Shown piece by piece: positions 1 to 7,360 of a DNA stretch of 64,000 nucleotides. The DNA lies in the IMG/VR virus record IMGVR_UViG_3300037042_001212, positions 1-64,000 of that record, one strand, 5' to 3'. The notes under the pieces were generated by a model that had not been told where the DNA came from, searched no databases, and saw only the letters and a list, made by a program, of their open reading frames with translations. The position numbers were made by a program, and so were the translations under genes. The DNA is from a virus. The stretch's first letter is position 1, and each line of letters begins with the position of its first letter.

Positions 1-628
1 TCTCAACCGCCACGCCCATGCAGTCATCAATCGTCGTGCCATTCGGGTCATACAGGAAATTCTTGGGGTTTACAGGCACAATCTTCACCGCAATGCGGCT
101 TTTTTCCACTACGCCAATAGCCGCCTGCCCCATCTCACCAGGAATCGGCTTTGTCGCCGGCTCAAATATCTGCTCCGTCTTGACAATGATCTCGCCAATG
201 CCGGTTCCGTAGATTTCCGCCATCAGTTCAATCTGGTCAATCGACTTGCGGATCTTGTCTACCTTGAAATCCTCCATCATCTGCAATTTCAAGGCTTCAA
301 CGTCCAGCGGATTGCCGTTTACATCCTGCAAATCGTCTTTGATGTCAAAAAAGTCACCCTGGCCAAAGATCGCTTCCATAATCTCAGCATGGCGAGTTTC
401 TACAGCTTGTTGAGTAGCAGGGGTCACAATCCGGCTGCGCTCTGATTCGCGGGTTTTATCTTCTGGCGCCCACTCACCACGGAAAATACGCTCATATTCA
501 AGATACAAGCTCATGAAATTGGTGTTTCGGTAGTCGCGCCACCGGTCGCAGTGGTCAACGACAAACGCTGTCAGTTCTTTGTCGTTATCAGTGGGTTGCT
601 GGTATTCGTTTTGTTCTAGATCGGCCAT
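1..628 (-). CDS. Portal protein, N-terminal part (runs off left edge)
   Basis: An open frame on the reverse strand begins at the ATG at 626-628 and stays open to base 1, giving about 209 visible residues without a stop. A GAGG ribosome site lies about 8 bases upstream. The translation has an acidic, charged N-terminus (MADLEQNEYQ) and, near residues 68-90, the segment RIVTPATQQAVETRHAEI, which resembles the start of podovirus portal (head-tail connector) proteins. It lies directly downstream of the large terminase, the usual position. The portal forms the dodecameric ring through which DNA is packaged and ejected. Portals of this type are commonly 600-750 residues, so well over half is missing. 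Assignment is from sequence memory and synteny. Confidence 0.82.
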   Translation of the reverse strand, partial: MADLEQNEYQQPTDNDKELTAFVVDHCDRWRDYRNTNFMSLYLEYERIFRGEWAPEDKTRESERSRIVTPATQQAVETRHAEIMEAIFGQGDFFDIKDDLQDVNGNPLDVEALKLQMMEDFKVDKIRKSIDQIELMAEIYGTGIGEIIVKTEQIFEPATKPIPGEMGQAAIGVVEKSRIAVKIVPVNPKNFLYDPNGTTIDDCMGVAVE

Positions 629-658
629 CGTTAAACCTCGTATCCGTTATGCGCCACG

Positions 659-1921
659 TTACACACCACTTAAAATGTCCATTGGCTTCCAGATGTAATC
701 TTCGTTTTCTTCCTCAAAGTAGCTTGTCACCGCCAACTGGTCGATATAGCTCAACGCATCCGGCAAATCGTCGTGAACCCCTTGCGCCGGAAACATAATA
801 AGCTGGTCTACAAAATCAGACCAATCCTTCTTGCTGTTCAGAACAATCCGACCATGCTCAAACCTGCCCTGCAATGACCAGATGATTCTATCAGCTTTCT
901 TTCTGTTGCCATGCGTGAGGTCGATGATGTGGCTGTAGACGTTGTTCTTCCGCATCAAGTCCGACAAATACGGCAGCACAGCATTTTTCAACGCCCCACG
1001 CTCAATCCCAACGCTTATCGGCTGGTAATCCCGCATCTTCATCAGTATCTTGGCAGAAGTCTCGCGTATATCCCAACGTCCATGCTCGATCTCCTCCACA
1101 AACCACTGCCCGTCCTCCGTCACCTTCACCACCGCAATCGCAGACTCGTCCAGGCGCTTCTTCACATTCGCAGCCTGCTTCGCCACTTCCTCAAAGCCAG
1201 CCAAGTCTACCGCTACAAAGTAGCTACCATGCTCCGGTGCCTCGCCATACTTCAGCCATTCCTCTTTGAAGATGTCCGATCCCGCATTGCTGAAGCTTGC
1301 CATGTACTCTTGCTTGAAGGAAAAGCTGGATAGCGTCTTTTTCGCAGACTCAATCTCAGTCGGGTCAATCAACGGATTGTCGGCAGTCGTAAAGTGCCAG
1401 GACTTCCAATCGCTATCCTGCTCATCCTGCCCCAAATTCCACAGGTCAAAAAACCAGTTTCGGCCCTTGGGCGTGCCAATGAACATCGCCGCACCCTTCT
1501 TGTCCGACAGACTGGCCCTAATGACCTGCTCCCAGGCCGCTGGCTTAATGTCCGCTACCTCGTCCAACACCGCATACGTTAGTGACACCCCGCGCAAGGT
1601 ATCCGGTCTATCAGCCCCGCGAACATAAATCCTTGCGCCATTGATCATCGTAATATCAAGATTGTTTACGTGGCTGGACTGAATCACCTCCCGGCCCAAG
1701 TCCAGCAGCAAATCCCAAATGATCTGCCGCGACTGCCCCATCGTTGGCGAGACATACAGCACCGCACTACCCGCCGGGCAGCGCAATGCCTCAATCAACA
1801 AAATCGTTGCCGCCAGCCTAGACTTCCCACACCGCCGGCCAGCAGCAATAACCTTGAACCTCGTCCTGTCGGTGTAGACAGTCTGTTGCCAAGGGAGCAG
1901 TTGGAAGTTCAGGTCAGACAT
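659..1921 (-). CDS. terL: Terminase large subunit (packaging ATPase/nuclease)
   Basis: This 420-residue protein is the DNA-packaging motor. The N-terminal ATPase has an adenine-binding WQ at residues 11-12, Walker A GRRCGKS at 28-34, Walker B plus catalytic acid AVLDEVAD at 117-124, and coupling motif FIGTPKG near 147-153. The C-terminal RNase H-like nuclease shows VAVDLAG near 237-242, SVGIERGA near 305, and HDDLPDALSYI near residue 390. The arrangement fits the Terminase_6/6C families, at a slightly short length. The start overlaps the end of the preceding small gene by 8 bases, which suggests translational coupling. The portal follows after 30 bases. Confidence 0.96.
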   Translation of the reverse strand: MSDLNFQLLPWQQTVYTDRTRFKVIAAGRRCGKSRLAATILLIEALRCPAGSAVLYVSPTMGQSRQIIWDLLLDLGREVIQSSHVNNLDITMINGARIYVRGADRPDTLRGVSLTYAVLDEVADIKPAAWEQVIRASLSDKKGAAMFIGTPKGRNWFFDLWNLGQDEQDSDWKSWHFTTADNPLIDPTEIESAKKTLSSFSFKQEYMASFSNAGSDIFKEEWLKYGEAPEHGSYFVAVDLAGFEEVAKQAANVKKRLDESAIAVVKVTEDGQWFVEEIEHGRWDIRETSAKILMKMRDYQPISVGIERGALKNAVLPYLSDLMRKNNVYSHIIDLTHGNRKKADRIIWSLQGRFEHGRIVLNSKKDWSDFVDQLIMFPAQGVHDDLPDALSYIDQLAVTSYFEEENEDYIWKPMDILSGV

Positions 1922-2285
1922 CCGTCACATCCCTCGCGTCGCCCGCGTCAATGGTGGCCGGCTCAACCACCGCACCCAACCCCGTAATATTGATCGTCAC
2001 CGCGCTCCGTTGCTGCTTATCCTTCTCAAACAGGCTCACCGGCAAAGTCCTGTCCATGCACAGCTTTATCATCGCAGCCTGCGCCGGGTGGTTGTCGTTC
2101 ATGGCAATCTCAATAGCCTTCGTCACCACTAACTCACCAGCACCATCCAGCAACAGATTCTTTAGATCGTTAATCTTCTGGTGATTGGTCTTTACCAACA
2201 TTGTTGGTGGTCGACCAATCATTTTCGTGCCGAGAGGCCGACCTACGTTGCGCTTGATCTTGGTTTCGTTCTCAGTCATGTCCAT
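1914..2285 (-). CDS. Small protein before TerL, possible terminase small subunit
   Basis: This 123-residue protein sits immediately upstream of the large terminase and overlaps it by 8 bases, the normal place for a small terminase. The N-terminus is basic with paired G-R-P segments (GRPLGTK, GRPPTM), like an AT-hook or DNA-binding tail. A middle helical part contains AAMIKLCMDRTLPVSLFEKD, followed by AVTINITGLG. I recall similar proteins next to terminases in other podovirus-like phages, usually unnamed. No classical HTH is obvious. Position and basic N-terminus support a DNA-recognition role, but function is inferred. The start could be the first or third codon (both ATG); neither has a strong ribosome site. 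Confidence 0.65.
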   Translation of the reverse strand: MDMTENETKIKRNVGRPLGTKMIGRPPTMLVKTNHQKINDLKNLLLDGAGELVVTKAIEIAMNDNHPAQAAMIKLCMDRTLPVSLFEKDKQQRSAVTINITGLGAVVEPATIDAGDARDVTDV

Positions 2286-2716
2286 GCCCGTAAAGTAGCA
2301 TATTTCCTAGTTTCACTTTTTTTGTGGAGGGGAGGGTGCAACAATAATTCCGCCGAGCGCCAGGCCCACCCCCCCCCATACCGTCGTTTCTGGAATTTGA
2401 CATAATATGCATTATACGATATTGCGCTGCAACAACCTATAAGAATCAATGAGTTATAGCGGTCAACACACTGTCGATCAGCTCAAAAGCCCATGTTGCA
2501 CTGCATTTCGCATAAAAAGTCCACAACCTGAACGCTCGATGCCCACAGTCTGGACAGTCGGAGGCCGAAACCACCCAAAAGTGACAAAAATTGTCACTTT
2601 GTGACAAAAATTGTCAGAAAGTGACGCTGATGGTCACTCCCACGCCATCCTACCCTTCCATATTTAATATCACAATACCCTGAAGAACCGCCAGAACGCT
2701 CACCAGTGCATCCGAA
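2286..2716. other. Gene-free interval with repeats and C9 tract
   Basis: No reading frame here looks like a gene on either strand. The interval contains a run of nine C at 2369-2377, an AT-rich patch around 2400-2460, and the three palindromic repeats at 2581-2637 described separately. It lies between the small leftward gene and the terminase genes, so it probably carries the leader and regulatory signals for the packaging genes or a replication/packaging site. No clear promoter with both -35 and -10 boxes was found for the leftward direction. Confidence 0.6.
2581..2637. repeat. Three palindromic GTGAC-N7-GTCAC repeats, 20-bp period
   Basis: Three units start at 2581, 2601 and 2621, exactly 20 bp apart. 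The first (2581-2597) is a perfect inverted repeat, GTGACAA-AAA-TTGTCAC. The second (2601-2617) matches it except for the last base. The third (2621-2637) keeps only the outer arms GTGAC and GTCAC around a different centre. A period close to two helical turns puts the sites on one DNA face, as for operators of a dimeric repressor or for iterons bound cooperatively by an initiator. The protein that binds is unknown; the small HTH protein at 5177-5359 is one candidate. Confidence 0.8.
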
Positions 2717-2938
2717 TCACTTGCCATGGGGCATGGCTACGCTGACGCACTCCAACGTCATGTCGGGCCTATAGCCGAGGTTGTGGGCATGACGATAGAG
2801 ATCGAGCACCACCAAAAATCCGGCGCTAATATCACCCTCACCAGCCTCAAGCAGAATCTGTCGCTCGATCTGTTTAAGAGTCCGCTGGAAATACTTTGTG
2901 TGCAGCAGAGCTGGCCTGCCGATCCCGTCGATTGCCAT
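2717..2938 (-). CDS. Small conserved-looking hypothetical protein
   Basis: This 73-residue reading frame lies in the leftward group between the primase-helicase and the terminases. The translation is balanced and looks coded, with segments such as GRPALLHTKYFQRTLKQIER and LDLYRHAHNLGYRPDM. It contains no membrane segment or cysteine cluster and is mostly helical and basic. I do not recognise a function. The ribosome site is weak: AGAG about 11 bases before the ATG. The overlapping frame on the other strand is judged a shadow. Its position between two repeat-rich stretches might mean a role linked to packaging or to the origin-like repeats, which is only a guess. Confidence 0.6.
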   Translation of the reverse strand: MAIDGIGRPALLHTKYFQRTLKQIERQILLEAGEGDISAGFLVVLDLYRHAHNLGYRPDMTLECVSVAMPHGK

Positions 2939-3055
2939 ATGTCATTACTCTCTTATCAAGTATTGGTGTAAATTGGTGAAGTCCACAATGTATATAACTT
3001 TACCCCAATTTGTCCGCATCCCATTGCCCCTCCCTGCCCCTAGCCTATAGGCTAT

Positions 3056-3141
3056 AGGGGCGATTAGGGGCGATTTAATGGGCTTTTGCCCCTATTGCCC
3101 CTAACCATCCCTAGGGGCGATTGGGGGAGTTAGGGGCGATT
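3056..3141. repeat. AGGGGCGATT direct repeats with inverted TTGCCCCTA copies
   Basis: The decamer AGGGGCGATT occurs exactly at 3056-3065, 3066-3075, 3113-3122 and 3132-3141. The inverted form TTGCCCCTA occurs in tandem at 3086-3094 and 3095-3103, and related CCCCT units lie at 3024-3042. The two tandem pairs face each other across an 11-base centre and could form a cruciform or RNA stem. The last copy overlaps the 3' end of the primase-helicase gene. Such iteron-like clusters beside a replication gene are typical of origins. Alternatively the RNA hairpins may act as a leftward transcription attenuator, although no U-run follows. Confidence 0.75.
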
Positions 3142-5184
3142 CTTTGCCTCACTTTTCTGCATCATCATTGCACTGGATTGCACCTGATTGATAAAAATCC
3201 AGCCATGTTCGAGTGTCTCTAGCGTGCCTGAGTTGAGGAGTTGAGCGATGATTCCCTCTGGCCTGGATGCCTCGGTTTTGTTCTTGGCGGTGCGCTCGGC
3301 CATGCCATCCTTGACCAGTAGATCGCGCAGCGCCGACCGGCTTATGTAAGGCTGGCCGTTGCGTTCCTCGGTGCCGGATGCCCACCAAGCACGCTCGACT
3401 GTCCGGTTGTTTTCGTCATTTTTTGTGGGTTTTTTGTGTGGTTTTGTGGCATTTGATTCTTCGTCTGGGATGGCCACGCAGGTGGTTGCAGGGCCACCGA
3501 ACTTGGATATTCCCATTTCGACCACTTCCAGCTTGAAGTAGATAGCCTCGCCTTTGCTTGGCAGTTCGCGCTGTTTGGTCACATGGACCATGCGGATGCC
3601 ATCTTTCTCGATCACCTCAATCTCAGTGTCGATGTGCGCTCGGATGCCTGACCAGCCTCGAGCACCTTTGGCTGCGTCCTTGCCGTTATGGTGGATAATC
3701 ATCAGGGCTGCGCCGGTTGCAGTGGCTACCTGGTCGAATCTGGCCATGACCGGCCCCATGTCCTCGCCGCTGTTTTCGTTGGCTCCTGCGCTCATTCTGG
3801 CCAAGGTATCGCCAATGATGAGTCGCACCGGCTTGCCTTTGATCTGCTCAATAGTCCTGACCAGTTCGATCACATCGCTGGCATCCTGATCGCCGTTATA
3901 GAAATTCATCGGGACTGGCACCATTGCAAAATTCTCAAGGCCGCAGGAATGGTATTTTTTAATTGCCTGCATTCTTGATCGGATGCTAGCAGGGGCTTCG
4001 CTGGCCAAATAAACCACCAAGCCAGCATCGGTTTTCCTGCCGTAGCATTTGGTGCCTGTGGCAATGGCAGCGGCCACTGAAAGCGCCCAAAATGTTTTTC
4101 CTGAGTTGCTGTCGCCGTATACCACCACTGAGCTGCCAATGGTCATTAAGCCTTCGACCAGCTCGTCTGGGGCTTCGTAGTCGTTGCCCAGTTGGTCACC
4201 AAATACGACTTTTAGCTTGTCAATTACTACGGTGCCGGTTTGCTGCATCAGGATGGCTGATAGGTTGTTTCCTGCCTGGACGTAGTCGTTTGCATCCATA
4301 CCCTCGATCGGGGGAATAACGACTCTGGCCCCATATTTTGCGCTGGCTTGGTCTGCATACCGTTGCCCCACTCCGTGTTTGTCATGGTCTGCCACGATCA
4401 CAATGTCCTGAGTTGCGCCATACATTTCGCGCAGGTTGGCGGTAACTGGCACCAAACTGCTGGCGCTATAGGCCACCACGCAGGGGCGGCTCGTGGCCTC
4501 ATAAATGGTCGCCGAGGTTGCGAATCCCTCGGCTACATACAAGGTGCCTGGCTCATCCAGTGAGCCTATCATCCAATATTTACCGCCTGTTTGCCCACCT
4601 GGGTGATACAGCTTGCCGCCATCCTCATCGATGTATTGGAGTGTGGCGAGGGTGCCGTCTGCATCGTATAGAGGCACCATCAGTCGCCCATCGCCTGTGG
4701 TGCGGACTCCATGCGTCTGGATGCCCTTGCGTTTGAGATAAGGGTGATCGGGATGAGCTGCGACACCACTGAGCCATATCTTCTCGACCGTCTCACTCGC
4801 CACTTTGTGCTGGCGTTCTTGGGCCGCTTCGCGCAGGACTTTGGACTCGTTTATTCGTCTGGCGTGGGCCATTTCCTCAAATTCGGTCAGCTTTCGCCCA
4901 ACATCTGCACGCCATGTAATTTCCATGCCTGCACGCCAGCAGCCGAACCGCCCTGCCGGGATGCCATCACCGAACACCAGATACCAGCCAGGCTTGTCAC
5001 CGTGGCCGGGGGAGCCTTTGGTGCCTGACCGGAAGCGGTGGATTTTCCCGTCAAAGTGGATTTCCTCTGGCGGTTCCAGACCGGCTGCTTTCATGGCATC
5101 GATCAATTGAGCACCGGGCGGGGCTACCAGCTTCTCAGGGGGTGGGGCCCAAGGGCCACCTAGGACGTTTTCCAGGCTAGACAT
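3130..5184 (-). CDS. TOPRIM primase / RecA-fold helicase
   Basis: This 684-residue bifunctional replication protein has a TraC/phage-primase-like N-terminal region (about 40-190, including HPYLKRKGI) followed by a TOPRIM domain. The TOPRIM domain has LYVAEGFATSATIYEA at 215-230 (catalytic Glu), AYSASSL near 239 and VIVADHDKHGVG at 262-273 (acidic DxD equivalent). A RecA/AAA_25 domain follows, with Walker A YGDSNSGKT at 356-364, Walker B RLIIGDT at 454-460, and MIIHHNGKD near 495-503. This resembles RepA-type hexameric helicases. It probably synthesises primers and unwinds DNA at the fork. The gene overlaps the upstream HTH gene by 8 bases. A second, unrelated primase-helicase lies at 24870-27791, an unusual redundancy. 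Confidence 0.93.
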   Translation of the reverse strand: MSSLENVLGGPWAPPPEKLVAPPGAQLIDAMKAAGLEPPEEIHFDGKIHRFRSGTKGSPGHGDKPGWYLVFGDGIPAGRFGCWRAGMEITWRADVGRKLTEFEEMAHARRINESKVLREAAQERQHKVASETVEKIWLSGVAAHPDHPYLKRKGIQTHGVRTTGDGRLMVPLYDADGTLATLQYIDEDGGKLYHPGGQTGGKYWMIGSLDEPGTLYVAEGFATSATIYEATSRPCVVAYSASSLVPVTANLREMYGATQDIVIVADHDKHGVGQRYADQASAKYGARVVIPPIEGMDANDYVQAGNNLSAILMQQTGTVVIDKLKVVFGDQLGNDYEAPDELVEGLMTIGSSVVVYGDSNSGKTFWALSVAAAIATGTKCYGRKTDAGLVVYLASEAPASIRSRMQAIKKYHSCGLENFAMVPVPMNFYNGDQDASDVIELVRTIEQIKGKPVRLIIGDTLARMSAGANENSGEDMGPVMARFDQVATATGAALMIIHHNGKDAAKGARGWSGIRAHIDTEIEVIEKDGIRMVHVTKQRELPSKGEAIYFKLEVVEMGISKFGGPATTCVAIPDEESNATKPHKKPTKNDENNRTVERAWWASGTEERNGQPYISRSALRDLLVKDGMAERTAKNKTEASRPEGIIAQLLNSGTLETLEHGWIFINQVQSSAMMMQKSEAKNRP

Positions 5185-5359
5185 TGGCTGTTTCCTGACT
5201 TGTCAGGTAATCACTCAGCAATTTGACCGTTTCGTAGGATGGCTGGCTGTCAGGCTGCATAAAACGATAAACCGTGGCCGGATGAACACCAGCTTTTACC
5301 GCCACACGTCGCAAATTAGCGTCCGTAAGCCTTTGTTTTACTTCATTAATTGTTAGCAT
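5177..5359 (-). CDS. Small helix-turn-helix regulator (Cro-like)
   Basis: The start is placed at the internal ATG at 5357-5359 because AAGGA sits correctly upstream (AAGGAAGCGCAC then ATG). The longer frame from 5404 has no ribosome site and would cover the operator. The 60-residue product has an HTH of the phage regulator type: RRVAVKAGVHPATVYRFMQP at about 17-36, then YETVKLLSDYL. It is transcribed away from the rightward early genes and overlaps the primase-helicase gene by 8 bases. It probably binds the 5372-5385 palindrome and controls the divergent promoters. No integrase or CI-type repressor is present, so it may be an early/late switch rather than a lysogeny repressor. Confidence 0.83.
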   Translation of the reverse strand: MLTINEVKQRLTDANLRRVAVKAGVHPATVYRFMQPDSQPSYETVKLLSDYLTSQETANV

Positions 5360-5371
5360 GTGCGCTTCCTT

Positions 5372-5385
5372 GTAAATATATTTAC
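5372..5385. promoter_or_regulatory. 14-bp perfect palindrome, probable operator
   Basis: GTAAATATATTTAC is a perfect inverted repeat. It lies 12 bases upstream of the HTH gene start and 8 bases upstream of the -35 box of the rightward promoter. This is the expected place for an autoregulatory operator that controls both divergent transcripts. Binding by the HTH protein is inferred. Confidence 0.6.
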
Positions 5386-5393
5386 GAATATGC

Positions 5394-5422
5394 TTGCACA
5401 TCATATCACAAACGATTATATT
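5394..5422 (+). promoter_or_regulatory. Rightward sigma70-type promoter
   Basis: A -35 box TTGCAC at 5394-5399 and a -10 box TATATT at 5417-5422 are separated by 17 bases, the optimal spacing. The site is in the AT-rich divergent interval and points at the rightward operon that begins at 5478. It is the best promoter seen in the window and probably drives the early/replication genes. Confidence 0.7.
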
Positions 5423-5477
5423 ATCTACATCGCCTCACCCAGACATTTCTGACCGAGGCATAAAAGGAGAAGCAAAG

Positions 5478-5783
5478 ATGAACACTTCCAAAAAAATCAC
5501 ACTCGCGACGTTTAAATCTTTTGTCAAAAAAAATCGTGAGCAATTGCTGATCAACGTCGGCAGCAAATTTGACGGAATGACCGATTGCGTTCAATCGACA
5601 AACCACGGTGGCTTTTCCGCAGCACTTAATTCTGACACGCCGTTTAGTAACAATCTCGGCATCGCTGGTGTGTGGCTTGTTGGCGGTTCGCGTGATTATT
5701 TTTCCCCGATCAACGAAAACGGACTCAGCGGCATCAGAGCATCAAATTGCTGCGGTTCATTCACGATCGCTGTCCGCGCCTAA
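5478..5783 (+). CDS. Conserved hypothetical protein, first gene of rightward operon
   Basis: The start at 5478 is chosen for the AGGAGA ribosome site 7 bases upstream; the frame is open further upstream but that part is the promoter. The product has 101 residues and begins MNTSKKITLATFKSFVKKNR. It contains a basic helical N-terminus and a C-terminal part rich in Gly, Asn and aromatic residues (GVWLVGGSRDYF). I recall similar small proteins, unnamed, on plasmids, integrative elements and phages of Proteobacteria. Its position right after the early promoter suggests an early host-takeover or regulatory role, but no function can be read from the sequence. Confidence 0.8.
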   Translation: MNTSKKITLATFKSFVKKNREQLLINVGSKFDGMTDCVQSTNHGGFSAALNSDTPFSNNLGIAGVWLVGGSRDYFSPINENGLSGIRASNCCGSFTIAVRA

Positions 5784-5790
5784 TAACCGC

Positions 5791-5806
5791 CGCCCCTTCG
5801 GGGGCG
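5791..5806 (+). terminator. UUCG hairpin between early genes (attenuator?)
   Basis: A perfect 6-bp stem CGCCCC/GGGGCG closes a TTCG tetraloop just after the stop codon at 5783. No U-run follows on either side, so it is not a full intrinsic terminator. It may stabilise the 3' end of the short first transcript or act as a partial attenuator. The same loop recurs at 24392-24409. Confidence 0.45.
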
Positions 5807-5834
5807 CACTCAACCGATTAAGCGAGGAAATAAA

Positions 5835-6212
5835 ATGCAAACACCAGAACGCTGCATGTGCGGTGCCACCGATTGCCCTCGCTGCTATCCGGGCAACCGC
5901 CCAGAGCCGAGCGATCGGCACATAGAGCTGGCGCTGGATACGGTGATTGATATTGCGTTGGATTACGGCCAGTGGCCTCCAAATGGTCGAGCCAGATTCG
6001 ATCTTTACGATTTTCTGCTTGAGGAGCGCGACCCGTCTTTCGCGTGGGAAATGTATGTGGCCAGTTTTTCATCCAACACGGAAGCGTTTGCCGACCGCAT
6101 CGAGCGTGAGAGCAAGAAAGTCAGATGCATGATCGAAGATCATCTGATCGACTCCGACATCGTTTACGACTTGGCCTGTGAATACGCCGCCGAGCAGGAG
6201 GACGAACAATGA
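5835..6212 (+). CDS. Hypothetical acidic protein with N-terminal Cys cluster
   Basis: This is a 125-residue protein with a good ribosome site (GAGGAAATAAA before the ATG). The N-terminus has four cysteines, CMCGATDCPRC at residues 7-17, which could bind zinc. The remainder is acidic and helical (IELALDTVIDIALDYG, ERESKKVRCMIEDHLIDS). I do not recognise the family. Its stop overlaps the start of a 28-residue membrane peptide (ATGA), so the two are likely translated together. As one of the first genes of the rightward operon, it could be an early host-interaction protein. Confidence 0.75.
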   Translation: MQTPERCMCGATDCPRCYPGNRPEPSDRHIELALDTVIDIALDYGQWPPNGRARFDLYDFLLEERDPSFAWEMYVASFSSNTEAFADRIERESKKVRCMIEDHLIDSDIVYDLACEYAAEQEDEQ

Positions 6213-6295
6213 GTATTTCCGAGGTTTCTTTTTGGGCTTGCGTTGTTTTAGGAATAGTTGTTTTTGCAATCTTAATTTTTACTGAGGGAAAATAA
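6209..6295 (+). CDS. 28-residue single-pass membrane peptide
   Basis: The short frame starts in an ATGA overlap with the upstream gene (6209-6212) and stops in a TAATG overlap with the next gene (6293-6297). The product MSISEVSFWACVVLGIVVFA continues with a few more residues, giving one hydrophobic helix from about residue 8 to 24 and the polar end TEGK. Coupling at both ends is strong evidence that it is translated. It would insert in the inner membrane. The function is unknown; superinfection exclusion or host-membrane modification is only a guess. Confidence 0.65.
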   Translation: MSISEVSFWACVVLGIVVFAILIFTEGK

Positions 6296-6972
6296 TGGCT
6301 GTCAAACTGAAAAACACAGGAAGCCTTGCTGAGAATGGGGTGAAGCTGCTGGTATACGGTGCCGCTGGTGCCGGTAAGACCACCCTGATCAAGACCCTGC
6401 CGAACGTGATTGTGCTGAGTGCCGAGGGTGGACTGCTCTCCATCCAGGACGCCAATTTACCCTACATCGAGATCGGCAGCATGGACGATCTGCGGGAAGC
6501 CTTTACTTGGTGCAAGGAAACCAAGGAGGCCACTGGCTTTGAATCTGTGGTGCTGGACAGTATTTCCGAAGTGGCCGAGGTGGTGCTGCACGAAGAACTG
6601 AAACGCCAGAAAGACGGGCGGGCAGCATATGGTGAGATGAACACCACGATGCAGGACTTGATCCGCGCCTTCCGCGACCTGCCCGGCAAGCACGTTTTTA
6701 TGACCGCCAAGCTGGAAAAGTCAGCCGACGAAATGGGGAGAATTCTCTACAACCCTGGAATGCCGGGCAAAAGCCTGACCCAAGGCTTGCCCTACTTTTT
6801 CGATGAAGTCTTGGCGCTGCGGGTTGAGAAGGATGCCGAAGGCACGACCCAACGCGCTTTGATGTGTGACTCTGACGGGCTGTGGCTGGCCAAAGATCGG
6901 TCGGGCAAGCTGGAAGCCTGGGAAGCGCCTGATCTGGGTGCCATCATTGCCAAGATTGCGGCAAAAGCATGA
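6295..6972 (+). CDS. AAA_24 / Sak4-like RecA-fold ATPase
   Basis: This 225-residue RecA-core ATPase has Walker A YGAAGAGKTTLI at 21-32 and Walker B SVVLDSISEV at 84-93. A segment KHVFMTAKLEKS near residues 135-146 precedes the C-terminal part, as in phage nucleotide-binding proteins of the AAA_24 family. Members such as Sak4 assist single-strand annealing recombination and are usually encoded beside an SSB-like gene, as here (DUF669-type gene at 7361) and an exonuclease (7921). This suggests a recombination module. The start is in a TAATG overlap with the membrane peptide and the end overlaps the next gene by ATGA. Confidence 0.86.
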   Translation: MAVKLKNTGSLAENGVKLLVYGAAGAGKTTLIKTLPNVIVLSAEGGLLSIQDANLPYIEIGSMDDLREAFTWCKETKEATGFESVVLDSISEVAEVVLHEELKRQKDGRAAYGEMNTTMQDLIRAFRDLPGKHVFMTAKLEKSADEMGRILYNPGMPGKSLTQGLPYFFDEVLALRVEKDAEGTTQRALMCDSDGLWLAKDRSGKLEAWEAPDLGAIIAKIAAKA

Positions 6973-7355
6973 GCGACCTTAAAACCCTGAGTGCCGAGTG
7001 GCTGGTCTTTAAATACGCCGAGGAAAAGGCCACGGCAGATCGCCGCAAGGTTGAAGATCAGATGGTCAAGCTGCTGGCGATTCCGCCAGACTTTGAGAGC
7101 ACCGAGACCGCCAAGCCGGAAGGCTTTGTGGTCAAAGTCTCTGGCCGTATCGACCGAAAAGTTGATTCGGTGAAGCTCCAAGAGTTGGCCACTGAAGCCG
7201 GATTGTTAGATCACCTTCCTAACCTTTTCAGGTGGAAGCCTGAGATCAACATGGCGATTTGGAAGGCATCCGACGAATCAATCACCCGCCCTTTAGCTGC
7301 TGCAATCACGGCCAAGCCTGGCCGCCCGTCTTTTAAAATTACTTTCAAGGAATAA
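6969..7355 (+). CDS. Hypothetical protein of the recombination module
   Basis: The 128-residue product starts in an ATGA overlap with the Sak4-like gene. The N-terminal half is helical and charged (SAEWLVFKYAEEKATADRRK), and the C-terminal half contains FRWKPEINMAIWKA and ends FKITFKE. It contains no cysteine. I recall small phage proteins of this type between AAA_24 ATPase and DUF669 genes. It may be an accessory subunit for annealing or SSB loading, but this is inferred from position alone. Confidence 0.78.
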   Translation: MSDLKTLSAEWLVFKYAEEKATADRRKVEDQMVKLLAIPPDFESTETAKPEGFVVKVSGRIDRKVDSVKLQELATEAGLLDHLPNLFRWKPEINMAIWKASDESITRPLAAAITAKPGRPSFKITFKE

Positions 7356-7360
7356 ATATC

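Noticed and set aside
18-212. Rightward 64-codon frame at the left edge
   Set aside because: It is antisense to the portal gene, has no ribosome site, and its translation is unlike a protein family.
2369-2377. C9 tract as a phase-variation site
   Set aside because: It is not inside a reading frame or between promoter boxes that I can identify, so no switching role can be supported.
5394-5477. N-terminal extension of the gene at 5478
   Set aside because: The stretch holds the -10 box and promoter and has no ribosome site, while AGGAGA sits before the ATG at 5478.
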